Part shown: positions 1 to 8,317 of the stretch, one piece after another
Position numbering within the stretch: position 1 is the stretch's first letter
How the letters are laid out: each line of letters begins with the position of its first letter
Assembly (NCBI GenBank): GCA_903858195.1
Contig: CAIOHW010000104.1
Coordinates: forward strand, 1-17,151
From: Oligoflexia bacterium
Lineage (GTDB): Bacteria; Bdellovibrionota; UBA1018
Length of the DNA stretch: 17,151 bases
Direction of reading: 5' to 3'
Translations under genes and position numbers: made by a program
The notes under the pieces: generated by a model
Seen by the model: only the letters and a program-made list of their open reading frames with translations
What the model was told of the DNA's origin: nothing
Databases searched by the model: none

Positions 1-734
1 CGAGCAGGCTGTGCAGGCCGCGAAAGCAGGGCCCGAGGCGCTCAGCACCTCAATCAAGCAGGTTGCTGGCTGGCTCAAGCGCTTTTCAGATCCCGTGGGC
101 AGGGACGTTCGCCTCCAGGCCACCGCCCGGGCGCTTGGAATTGAGCCTGGGCTGCTCATCAAGGCTGCGGGCGGCGCGTCATCCACACCTCAGGCTCCAT
201 CGGCTCCCATCCCCATCCGTTCGCAGGCCCGAACCCCGGCAAGGCCGCAAGCGCAGGCGAGCTCCAAGCCCGCCCAGCTGTCCAAGTCCGAGCTCGTGGT
301 GCTCCGGGGCTTTGTCTGGGGCCGCGAGTTTGCCGATCTTTTGGCCCAATCCAGGGCCCAAATGCCACCGGGGCAGCCGCTTTGGGAGCTTTTTGAGCAT
401 CCTCCCACGCGGGAATGGGTGCAATCCGTGGTGTCCGACCCCTCTCGATTGAATCGTTTGCGCTCGGCCCCCGACACCCTGGTGGGCGAGGTTCAGTCCC
501 TCCAAGTTCTCTCAACCATTACAGAAGCCCTGCTGGCCGGCGACGCTCCCCACACCCACGAGGAGTTCCTGGGGGCCATGAACCGGCGGATCTACCGCTC
601 GTGGGTACGATTTTCGCATCACATCAAGAAGGCGCTCGGCGCTGCAGAAGCCAGCGGGGACGCGGAGTTACACACCAAACTGATGCAGGAATATGTTGAC
701 CTTCAGCGTAAAATAAAGGAGCTTGCCAACTTCT

Positions 735-751
<17 letters not shown>
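1..751 (+). CDS. dnaG: DNA primase DnaG, C-terminal part (5' end outside window)
   Basis: The reading frame is open from base 2 and gives about 249 residues, so this is the 3' part of a gene that begins upstream; the GTG at 11 is internal. DnaG makes RNA primers for DNA replication and docks on the DnaB helicase through its C-terminal domain. The first 50 or so residues resemble the end of the primase core (a KRFSDPVGRDVRLQATARALGIE-like stretch, the usual 'dPv.rd.yl..la..lgi' region). An Ala/Pro/Gln/Ser-rich linker follows, then a helical domain of about 150 residues rich in Leu, Arg and Glu, as expected for the helicase-binding domain. rpoD follows with a 17-nt overlap, and dnaG-rpoD adjacency is the classical macromolecular synthesis operon order. 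The catalytic TOPRIM and zinc domains are not in the window, so the call rests on the C-terminal pattern plus context. Confidence 0.85.
715..721 (+). promoter_or_regulatory. Shine-Dalgarno of rpoD (AAAGGAG)
   Basis: AAAGGAG lies inside the end of dnaG. It is only 1 nt from the TTG at 723 and 13 nt from the ATG at 735. The first distance is too short and the second is long but usable, so the site favours ATG 735 as the rpoD start. Translational coupling to dnaG is likely. Confidence 0.55.
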
Positions 752-2576
<1,825 letters not shown>

Positions 2577-2587
2577 CCCGTTTTACG

Positions 2588-2664
2588 GGGCCCATAGCTC
2601 AGCTGGTTAGAGCTGGCGGCTCATAACCGCTTGGTCCCAGGTTCGAGTCCTGGTGGGCCCACCA
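2588..2664 (+). tRNA. tRNA with CAU anticodon, probably tRNA-Ile2 (lysidine type)
   Basis: A complete 77-nt cloverleaf can be folded by eye. The 7-bp acceptor stem is GGGCCCA/TGGGCCC, the D-stem is GCTC/GAGC, the anticodon stem is GGCGG/CCGCT with loop CTCATAA, the T-arm is CCAGG-TTCGAGT-CCTGG, and the 3' ACCA is encoded. The paired G1:C72 and the absence of three consecutive G:C pairs next to the anticodon loop argue against the initiator tRNA. The anticodon arm plus the following TTGGTC closely resembles tRNA-Ile2, whose C34 is changed to lysidine by TilS so that it reads AUA codons. Elongator tRNA-Met has the same loop and remains possible. The gene sits between rpoD (11-nt gap) and mtnN (4-nt gap) without room for its own promoter, so co-transcription with rpoD is likely. 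Confidence 0.95.
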
Positions 2665-2668
2665 ATTT

Positions 2669-3394
2669 ATGATTGGAATCATGGCGGCTCTTCCCGAGGA
2701 GATCCATTCGCTCGTGGGTGCCCTCGAGTGTGATCGGATCGTGGAGCGGGGCCTGAGGGCCTACCATGTGGGGCGTCTGGAAGGCGTTTCCTGCGTCTTG
2801 GTCCATTCCCGCATCGGAAAAGTGGCTGCATCGTCCACCGCAACCCAGTTGATCGAGCATTTCGGAGTGAAGGAGCTTCTTTTTACCGGGGTGTCGGGCG
2901 CGGTGGCACCCGAGCTCCGTCAAGGCGACATTGTGGTGGGGACCGAGCTTTTTCAGCATGACCTCGATGCCAGTCCGATCTTTCCTGCTTACGAGGTGCC
3001 GATGCTCGGCATCAGTCGTTTCAAGACTGATGCAGCTGCAGCTGAGAGACTCAAGATCTCGGCACTCTCACTTGCAGCCGAGCTGGGGGGCAGCGGGGGT
3101 AGGCTTCCACGCGTGCAGACCGGGCTGATTGCAAGCGGTGATCAGTTCTTTTCGAGCGCCGAGCAAGTGAACCAGCTTCGAAATAAGCACCCTGATGTTC
3201 TCTGTGTTGAGATGGAGGGCGCTGCAGTCGCGCAGGTCTGCCACGAGCAGGGGATTCCGTTCTCGATCGTGCGCACCATCTCGGATGGGGCCAACGAGTC
3301 TGCTCCCGGTCACTATGAGGGATTCCTCGAACGAATGGCCGGTGTCTATGCCCTGGGTGTGGTGGGACGGTTTCTTAAGGAGTCTAAAGCATGA
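2669..3394 (+). CDS. mtnN: 5'-methylthioadenosine/S-adenosylhomocysteine nucleosidase
   Basis: 241 residues, close to the usual 230-240 of MtnN/Pfs. The enzyme cleaves the glycosidic bond of MTA and SAH, releasing adenine in the SAM-recycling pathway of the cytosol. Visible family marks are the N-terminal IGIMAALPEE with Glu11 matching the catalytic acid Glu12 of the E. coli enzyme, SRIGKVAAS (48-55), the TGVSGAVAPELRQGDIVV strand-loop (73-90), SGDQFF (156-161), the VEMEGAA ribose-binding segment (Glu183), and RTISDGA with the catalytic Asp206. Start: ATG 2669 lies only 4 nt after the tRNA CCA, with no Shine-Dalgarno possible outside the tRNA. ATG 2681 would remove the conserved MIGI strand, so 2669 is preferred. 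MTA is also a by-product of polyamine synthesis, which links it loosely to speA in this window. Other nucleoside hydrolases of the same fold are the main alternative. Confidence 0.93.
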   Translation: MIGIMAALPEEIHSLVGALECDRIVERGLRAYHVGRLEGVSCVLVHSRIGKVAASSTATQLIEHFGVKELLFTGVSGAVAPELRQGDIVVGTELFQHDLDASPIFPAYEVPMLGISRFKTDAAAAERLKISALSLAAELGGSGGRLPRVQTGLIASGDQFFSSAEQVNQLRNKHPDVLCVEMEGAAVAQVCHEQGIPFSIVRTISDGANESAPGHYEGFLERMAGVYALGVVGRFLKESKA

Positions 3395-3771
3395 ATATTC
3401 CGTTTCCCGGTGCGATGGCCGGTCTGGATCCCTCGAAGCTCAAGCCCGAGACCCTGATGAAGCTCACCCAGCTCATGCAGGAACTCCCACCGGGGATGAT
3501 TTCTCGGATTCAGACACTCATGCACAACGCCATGGCTGGATTTGATGTGCGCGTCGAGATGGCGCAATGGGAGCGTGAGCTTCCGCCTGGCTTTCGCGAG
3601 AAGATGGCCGGCCTCATGTACGAGGTCCATTCTCAGCCCGTCCCTTCCCAGCCCGCCCAGGCCACAGTGCTCCACGACGAGCGGGATGCCCGGCTGACGG
3701 TGCTTCGTGCTGTTGCCGACGGTTCGCTCGCTCCCGAAGAGGCGCTGCAGGTCTTGTTTCCGGAGTCCTGA
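3391..3771 (+). CDS. Small uncharacterised protein coupled to mtnN
   Basis: 126 residues; no family recognised. The gene overlaps mtnN by 4 nt (ATGA) and has AAGGAG at 3377-3382, 8 nt before the ATG, so it is real and translationally coupled. There is no signal peptide or membrane segment. Two stretches look like an internal repeat: QELPPGMISRIQTLMHNAMAG (about 30-50) and RELPPGFREKMAGLMYEV (about 63-80), each an ELPPG followed by an amphipathic, Met-rich helix. A Pro/Gln/Ser linker follows, then a C-terminal helix pair (LTVLRAVADGSLAPEEALQVLF). That end resembles the short 'G.is.eEA..lL' helical hairpin found at the ends of many bacterial regulatory or envelope proteins. By inference it is a small cytosolic helical adaptor. 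Function is unknown; the link to SAM recycling is only by position. Confidence 0.85.
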   Translation: MNIPFPGAMAGLDPSKLKPETLMKLTQLMQELPPGMISRIQTLMHNAMAGFDVRVEMAQWERELPPGFREKMAGLMYEVHSQPVPSQPAQATVLHDERDARLTVLRAVADGSLAPEEALQVLFPES

Positions 3772-3785
3772 GGCGGACTATTTGT
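3764..3785 (+). terminator. Weak terminator-like hairpin between convergent genes
   Basis: AGTCC (3764-3768), loop TGAGGC, and GGACT (3775-3779) form a 5-bp stem around the stop codon of the upstream gene, followed by ATTTGTT. The stem is short and the T-tract is interrupted, so this is a weak candidate for ending the dnaG-rpoD-tRNA-mtnN transcript. Confidence 0.25.
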
Positions 3786-4053
3786 TCGAATCTTTCTCGA
3801 GCAGGGCGATCCATTCTCCCAGCTTCGGAGAGGTGAAAACCAGGCTCCAGGTGCTTCCGCCGCCGTTAAAAAAGGCCACAGAGTCTACCCTTCCTTTGCC
3901 CTGCGCACGCCTGCGGATGGCCGGAAGAGCCAAATCCAGGCCATGACCCGTAAGCCGGATCTGCTGGTTTTCTGAGCTCAGGGCGACGAGGTAGTCACCG
4001 GGAGGGACCTCGACTTTTCCGCAAAGCGATGCGTGCTGGATCCGGATCTGCAT
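3778..4053 (-). CDS. Small uncharacterised protein, probably beta-rich
   Basis: 91 residues read on the minus strand from ATG 4053 to TAG 3778; no family recognised. There is no signal peptide. The sequence begins MQIRIQHASLCGKVEVPPGDYLVAL, with short alternating hydrophobic strands and a PPGDY turn like those in small beta-sandwich or PEGA-like domains. A basic patch follows (AIRRRAQGKGR, about 45-55), then FFNGGGSTWSLVF and a closing helix. Strand alternation and coding-like composition argue that it is translated, and it fills the gap between convergent and divergent neighbours neatly. It converges with the small gene to its left, with 6 nt between stops, and its start is 116 nt from the chemoreceptor gene on the other strand. 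Function cannot be inferred. Confidence 0.7.
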   Translation of the reverse strand: MQIRIQHASLCGKVEVPPGDYLVALSSENQQIRLTGHGLDLALPAIRRRAQGKGRVDSVAFFNGGGSTWSLVFTSPKLGEWIALLEKDSNK

Positions 4054-4088
4054 GACCAGTCATTTTACCGGCCGCCTGCCCGATGAAA

Positions 4089-4120
4089 AGGAGCTGTTTT
4101 TTTGACGCTCCTCTTTGACA
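4089..4120 (+). promoter_or_regulatory. Inverted repeat next to a TTGACA box upstream of the chemoreceptor gene
   Basis: AGGAGC (4089-4094) and GCTCCT (4107-4112) form a 6-bp inverted repeat around a T-rich 12-nt spacer, followed at 4115-4120 by a perfect -35 hexamer TTGACA. No good -10 lies 16-18 nt further on; TACTGG at 4144 is too far. It could be an operator or part of a divergent control region between the 91-aa gene and the chemoreceptor gene. Weak evidence. Confidence 0.25.
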
Positions 4121-4169
4121 GCATTTTCACCAACGGCAGTGGGTACTGGATGTTACCCTTGAGACTCAT

Positions 4170-5945
4170 ATGAAAATCAATTTTGGCAACCGTGTCCTCC
4201 TGACCATCGCAGCCTCCTGCCTGATCTGCACCACCGCGGCCATCGTAGTGGCAAGAGCGCGGCTGCAGGAAAATGGGGAGCAGGGCCTGATCGAAAAATC
4301 CCGTGCGATTCTGTCACGCCTTGAGGTGGGTCGCGACTATGTCGCCGACATGGGTATGCTCGACTCCGTCGCCGAGGAGATGGTGAAGCGCCATCCCAAT
4401 GGCCAGCTTCCGGATGAGGACAAGCTCAAGGTGCTCAAGAACGTGCCCGTCTTCGCTGCGCTCAAGCTCGGTGCAGAAGGGGCTGAAAAGGAAAACTACC
4501 GCTTTAGAGTGGCCTCCAAGAAACCCCGCCGCGAAGAAAACAAGGCCAGCGCTGAAGAGTCGCGCGTGATTGACCGTTTTGAAGCGGACTCTTCGCTGCA
4601 GGAGTGGGTGGAGAGATCCAAGGATGGTGCGACCCTTGCCGTGCTCCGTCCGGTGAGGATCTCTGAAAAGCAGGGCTGCCTGCTTTGCCACGGGCACCCC
4701 TCCAAGAGCCCTTGGGGCAATGGGCGGGATATCCTTGGCTACCAGATGGAAAACCTGAAAGACGGCGAGATTCGCGCCACTTTCGCAGTGGTCTCGAGCA
4801 CCGAGCCCGTGCATGAGGTCGTCGAGGCGGCCACCGACAAGATTATCGGCTGGGGCGTGTTGTTCACCCTGATCGCCCTAGGGATTGGATTTGTGATCAT
4901 CCGCCGCCCGATTCGCAGGCTGGGCGATGTGTCGGAGCGCTTGGGAGTTTCAGGGGTTGAGCTCGGAAACGTAAGCGGCCAGATCTCGAGCGTGAGCCAG
5001 AGCTTGTCGGCGGCCTCGACCGAATCGGCAGCCTCCCTCGAGCAGACCGTATCGTCGATCGAAGAGCTGAGCAGCATGGTGAGTAAGAATGCCGACAGCG
5101 CACGTGAGGCGGCGGGCCTTTCGCAAGGAGCGCGTGAGGCTGCAAAAAAAGGAGAAGTGGAGATCCGCGAGCTCATCACTGCGATCAGCGAAATTTCGAC
5201 GAGCTCCAAGAAGATCGAGGAAATCATCAATGTCATTGATGACATCGCATTCCAGACCAATCTGCTGGCGCTGAACGCCGCGGTGGAGGCGGCCCGTGCG
5301 GGCGATCAGGGCAAGGGCTTTGCCGTGGTTGCCGAGGCGGTGCGAAACCTCGCACAGCGAAGCGCCGCCGCAGCCAAGGACATCACCTCGCTCATCAAGG
5401 ATAGCGTTGGCAAGGTGGAGCGGGGGTCATCACTGGCCACCAATAGTGGGCAGGCTCTCGGGGCAATCGTCACTTCCGTTCAGAAAATGGCTGAGATCAA
5501 CGCCGAGATTGCGGCTGCAAGCTCCGAGCAGGCCTCCGGGATTTCACAGATCACCAAGGCCATGAACCAGCTCGACCAGACCACCCAGCAAAATGCAGCA
5601 GCCTCGGAAGAGTCAGCCGCTTCGGCAGAGCAGATGGCGCTGCAGGCGTCCTCATTGCAACGTCTGGTTGAAGACCTTACGGCCGTGATCGAAGGTCGTG
5701 ATCAGTCCCGTGAGGCAGGCTCTGGCTCGCATCCCAACTCCAATCCGCCTGCGTTCGGGCTTGGGGGGGGATCGCCCAACTACATGAGCTCACGCCGGCA
5801 GGACGTCTTTCCGGAGTCGGCCATGCACGAGGGCAGTTCAGTGAAGAAGTCCGCCCACAAGGGGCCGCCAAGCCATCCGCCCAAGGGGGAGCAGGGACGC
5901 GCCAAGGTGCTCGGGAGCGTCGAAGAGATCAGCAAGGAATTCTGA
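4170..5945 (+). CDS. Methyl-accepting chemotaxis protein with c-type heme sensor domain
   Basis: 591 residues. A transmembrane chemoreceptor that passes ligand state to CheA/CheW. TM1 is at about 8-28. A periplasmic domain of about 195 residues follows, containing RPVRISEKQGCLLCHGHP with Cys170-x-x-Cys173-His174, the covalent heme c motif. The surrounding layout matches the DUF3365/Tll0287-like heme sensor family. TM2 is at about 226-245 (IIGWGVLFTLIALGIGFVII). After TM2 only a short RRPIRRLGDVSERL segment remains of a HAMP-like linker. A long coiled-coil signalling domain has the conserved hairpin tip near residues 350-400 (DIAFQTNLLALNAAVEAARAG, then GKGFAVVAEAVRNLAQRS). The last 90 residues are a Gly/Ser/Pro-rich tail without a visible NWETF-type CheR/CheB tether. 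The gene stands alone, with no che genes in the window. No strong Shine-Dalgarno precedes ATG 4170. It likely senses redox state, oxygen or NO; the ligand is inference. Confidence 0.95.
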   Translation: MKINFGNRVLLTIAASCLICTTAAIVVARARLQENGEQGLIEKSRAILSRLEVGRDYVADMGMLDSVAEEMVKRHPNGQLPDEDKLKVLKNVPVFAALKLGAEGAEKENYRFRVASKKPRREENKASAEESRVIDRFEADSSLQEWVERSKDGATLAVLRPVRISEKQGCLLCHGHPSKSPWGNGRDILGYQMENLKDGEIRATFAVVSSTEPVHEVVEAATDKIIGWGVLFTLIALGIGFVIIRRPIRRLGDVSERLGVSGVELGNVSGQISSVSQSLSAASTESAASLEQTVSSIEELSSMVSKNADSAREAAGLSQGAREAAKKGEVEIRELITAISEISTSSKKIEEIINVIDDIAFQTNLLALNAAVEAARAGDQGKGFAVVAEAVRNLAQRSAAAAKDITSLIKDSVGKVERGSSLATNSGQALGAIVTSVQKMAEINAEIAAASSEQASGISQITKAMNQLDQTTQQNAAASEESAASAEQMALQASSLQRLVEDLTAVIEGRDQSREAGSGSHPNSNPPAFGLGGGSPNYMSSRRQDVFPESAMHEGSSVKKSAHKGPPSHPPKGEQGRAKVLGSVEEISKEF

Positions 5946-5962
5946 GAGTCTCGGGTCCTCGA

Positions 5963-6631
5963 TCAGGCGGCCCTGCGGCGTTCGAGGGTGGCAAGGACTC
6001 TTTCGTCGGTCATCTGGCTGAAGTCCTCGTACCAACTTCCCACGGAGCCGAAGGCCTCCGGTCTTTGCAGGGTAATCACCTCATCATAGAGCTGGCCGGG
6101 CCTCTCCAGAGACTCCGCTGCCTCGGGCGCGGCCACGGGTACGGCAAGAGACAGGCGCTTCACACCGTGCCTGCGCAGGTAGACTGCCGCCGCCTCGGCG
6201 CTGATGCCGGTTGCCAGGCCATCATCAATCACGCAGGCATGAAGTGGAGGCGGAAGGAGCGGGAGCGGGTAGCCCCGATACTTCAGGATTTTCTCATGGA
6301 GATCCTTCTGCCTGGACTCGACGAGGTCCGATAGATCCTCGGGCCTGAGACCGAGTCGCTTCATCCAGAACCTTGAAAACAAGGGTGATCCATCCTCGCA
6401 GAGGGCGCCGATTCCAAGCTCCGGATCCCCTGGTGCTCCGAGCTTGCGGACCACGAGCACATCCCATGGAACTGAAAGCCGCTCGGCAACCGGACGCGCA
6501 ACCTCCACGCCCCCGCGCGCCAGTCCGAGGAGCAGGCTGGGCTGGTCGGGAGCTCGGTCCCAGCCTTTTTCGAGGAGCGCATCAGCCAGCTGTCTTCCTG
6601 CATCGGTTCGATCGCTAAACAGGTGAAGCAT
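5963..6631 (-). CDS. Predicted phosphoribosyltransferase (COG1926 type)
   Basis: 222 residues from ATG 6631 on the minus strand. The open frame continues upstream to 6877, but that part would run over the Nif3 gene and the family begins at MLHLFSDRTDAGRQLADAL. The PRPP-binding loop is at 133-142 (CVIDDGLATG, the usual two acidic residues then D/G-x-ATG). Other family marks are LGLARGGVEVARPVAERL (35-52), DVLVVRKLGAPGDPELGIGA (57-76) and the C-terminal GSWYEDFSQMTDERVL (198-213). These fit the COG1926 group of stand-alone phosphoribosyltransferases, cytosolic enzymes that join or release a base and PRPP; their substrate is not established. The start lies 45 nt from the divergent Nif3 gene, and its stop is 17 nt from the stop of the chemoreceptor gene. 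No clear Shine-Dalgarno is visible. Confidence 0.88.
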   Translation of the reverse strand: MLHLFSDRTDAGRQLADALLEKGWDRAPDQPSLLLGLARGGVEVARPVAERLSVPWDVLVVRKLGAPGDPELGIGALCEDGSPLFSRFWMKRLGLRPEDLSDLVESRQKDLHEKILKYRGYPLPLLPPPLHACVIDDGLATGISAEAAAVYLRRHGVKRLSLAVPVAAPEAAESLERPGQLYDEVITLQRPEAFGSVGSWYEDFSQMTDERVLATLERRRAA

Positions 6632-6676
6632 CCAAAAAAGTTGCAGCAAGAGCCCGGCCACCACTAGGTTGGGGGC

Positions 6677-7819
6677 ATGGCACTTTCGGTCCGCGAGATT
6701 TGCGATGAGATTTCCTGGCTGGCCCCCGAGGCTACAGCCGAGAGCTGGGACAATGTGGGCCTTCTGGCAGGCGACCCGGAATGGCGTACAGCCGGAGCTG
6801 TGGTGAGCATTGACCTCACCCGCGAGTCGATCGAAGCCGCCCGCCGCAAGGGTTACCGCCTGATCGTGAATCACCATCCCTGCATTTTTCCCAAAAGTCG
6901 GGGGCTATCGCGGGTGACACCCCCATCACTGGTGTTTGACGCCCTCCAGGCGGGAATTGCAGTCGTGGCCTGCCATACGAACTTTGATCGCTGTGCACTG
7001 GAGGTGCCGCATGCGGTGAGCGGCCTGCTGGGTGCTACCCTCGTGGGTCGACTGCTCGAGCAGCCGGCGGGATCCCTCAAGAAGCTTGTCGTGTTCGTTC
7101 CCAAGACGCACACCGACGAGGTCCATCAGGCGCTGAGTGGCGCCGGGGCAGGCCACATCGGCAGGTATGATGATTGCGCTTTTATTACCCCAGGTGAGGG
7201 GCGTTTTCGCGGAGCTGCCGGCACAAATCCGTTTCTGGGCCGCCCGGCGGTCTCCGAGAGGGCGTCCGAAGACCGGCTTGAGACCGTCTTCCCTGCGGGC
7301 CTTGAGGCTGAGGTGATCCAAGCCCTGCATGACTCCCATCCCTACGAGGAAGTGGCCTATGACATCTATCCGGTCGAACAGGGCCCCACGGGGGAGGGCG
7401 TGGTCCGGGGGCTCGGGTATGGATTCTACGGCGATCTCAAGCGTCCCCTCGAGCTCAAGGCGCTGGTGCGAAAGGTCGTGCGCTTGTTCGAAGCTTCAGG
7501 GGCCCTCGTGACTCCCGCACACAGGGCGAGCCGCAGGAAGACGCGGGTCGCTCGCATTGGCTATGTCGCCGGCAAGGGCTCCTCGTTCGTGGGCGCGGCC
7601 CTCAAGGCCCGTTGCGATGTCTTCATCACGGGCGAAACGGGCTACCACGACGCACTTCGGGCGGCACGCGCAGGCATGGCCGTGATTGAGCTTGGACATC
7701 GTGAGAGCGAGCGGTTCTTCCTGGGTACAATGGCGGGCTGGATCGAGGGGCTTGGCCTCAAAACTCTCGAGCTCAACTCTCCCCAGCAAGTGATGGCGGG
7801 ATCGCGCCAACTCGGGTAG
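6677..7819 (+). CDS. Nif3-family dinuclear metal protein with inserted PII/CutA-like domain
   Basis: 380 residues, the long form of the family (YqfO-like, against about 250 for YbgI). These are ring-shaped hexamers with a two-metal site, annotated as Nif3-like or 'GTP cyclohydrolase 1 type 2'; the physiological reaction is still unclear. Metal ligands are visible in the expected order: His66-His67 (VNHHPCIFP), Asp104 (CHTNFDRC), and His341 with Glu345 (ELGHRESE). The middle domain, about residues 130-230, holds VVFVPKTHTDEVHQALSGAG, RYDDCAFITPGEGRF and LHDSHPYEEVAYDIYPVE, the typical PII/CutA-like insertion. ATG 6677 is preceded by GGTTGGGGG. The gene ends 13 nt before the 5' strand of the RNase P RNA, so rnpB may be transcribed with it or have a promoter within its 3' end. 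Confidence 0.93.
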   Translation: MALSVREICDEISWLAPEATAESWDNVGLLAGDPEWRTAGAVVSIDLTRESIEAARRKGYRLIVNHHPCIFPKSRGLSRVTPPSLVFDALQAGIAVVACHTNFDRCALEVPHAVSGLLGATLVGRLLEQPAGSLKKLVVFVPKTHTDEVHQALSGAGAGHIGRYDDCAFITPGEGRFRGAAGTNPFLGRPAVSERASEDRLETVFPAGLEAEVIQALHDSHPYEEVAYDIYPVEQGPTGEGVVRGLGYGFYGDLKRPLELKALVRKVVRLFEASGALVTPAHRASRRKTRVARIGYVAGKGSSFVGAALKARCDVFITGETGYHDALRAARAGMAVIELGHRESERFFLGTMAGWIEGLGLKTLELNSPQQVMAGSRQLG

Positions 7820-7832
7820 GAGCATCGCCAGA

Positions 7833-8224
7833 GGCGCAGGACGGATGATCGCTGGCGGACCCCCGCAAGAGGGTGCGCGGGAGGAAAGTCCGGGCTCCGA
7901 AAGCAAAGGTACTGGCTAACGGCCAGGCAGCCGTGGCGTGAGCTCCGGCTGACGGACAGTGCAACAGAAAACAAACCGCCTCGAGGGCAACCTCGCGGTA
8001 AGGGCGAAACGGTGGGGTAAGAGCCCACCGCCCGGCTGGTGACAGACGGGGCACGGCAAACCCTACCTGGAGCAAGGTCAAATAGGGGGGCTATGGCTGC
8101 TTTGCCCGCCCCCGGGTAAGACTGCTTGAACCGGCCGGCAACGGCCGGTCTAGAGGAATGATCATCTCCGGTCCCACCTGGGTGGTGGGGGCCGAAGACA
8201 AAACCCGGCTTACAGTCCTGCGCC
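7833..8224 (+). ncRNA. rnpB: RNase P RNA, type A
   Basis: This is the catalytic RNA that removes 5' leaders from tRNA precursors. The outer P1 helix is perfect over 10 bp: GGCGCAGGAC (7833-7842) against GTCCTGCGCC (8215-8224). Between them lie the conserved blocks in order: GAGGAAAGTCCGGGCTCC (about 7881-7898), CAGTGCAACAGAAAACAAACC (about 7958-7978), GGTAAGGGCGAAACGGTG and GGTAAGAGCCCACCG, GGAGCAAGGTCAAATAGG (about 8070-8087), the P15/L15 element with GGGTAAGACTGCTTGAACC carrying the GGU that pairs with the tRNA CCA, TAGAGGAATGATC, and the 3' block ACAAAACCCGGCTTAC. All match the type A form. It occupies most of the 498-nt gap between the Nif3 gene and speA. No clear promoter or intrinsic terminator was seen, so the ends are taken from P1. 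Confidence 0.97.
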
Positions 8225-8301
8225 CCCACCCAACGCGTCTCGGTTTTATCCAATTGTCACGCTCAAGTACCGGTGGTAAGCCGCTGCAAACTCAAGCGTT
8301 T

Positions 8302-8306
8302 GGAGG
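8302..8306 (+). promoter_or_regulatory. Shine-Dalgarno of speA (GGAGG)
   Basis: GGAGG lies 11 nt before ATG 8318 and decides the start over the in-frame GTG at 8273, which would add 15 residues of non-conserved sequence and has no comparable site. Confidence 0.7.
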
Positions 8307-8317
8307 CCTGCGACGCA

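Noticed and set aside
11..13. GTG as the start of the dnaG fragment
   Set aside because: The frame is open to the window edge and the sequence is mid-protein, so the true start is outside the window.
6632..6877. N-terminal extension of the phosphoribosyltransferase frame to 6877
   Set aside because: It would overlap the conserved N-terminus of the Nif3 gene; family similarity begins at the ATG at 6631.
7726..7731. TACAAT as -10 box for rnpB
   Set aside because: No -35 hexamer lies at 16-18 nt (TTGGAC is 28 nt away) and it sits about 100 nt from the RNA 5' end within the Nif3 coding region.
7642..8253. 203-codon minus-strand frame across rnpB
   Set aside because: The region folds as type A RNase P RNA with a perfect 10-bp P1; the frame is a by-product of its high GC content.
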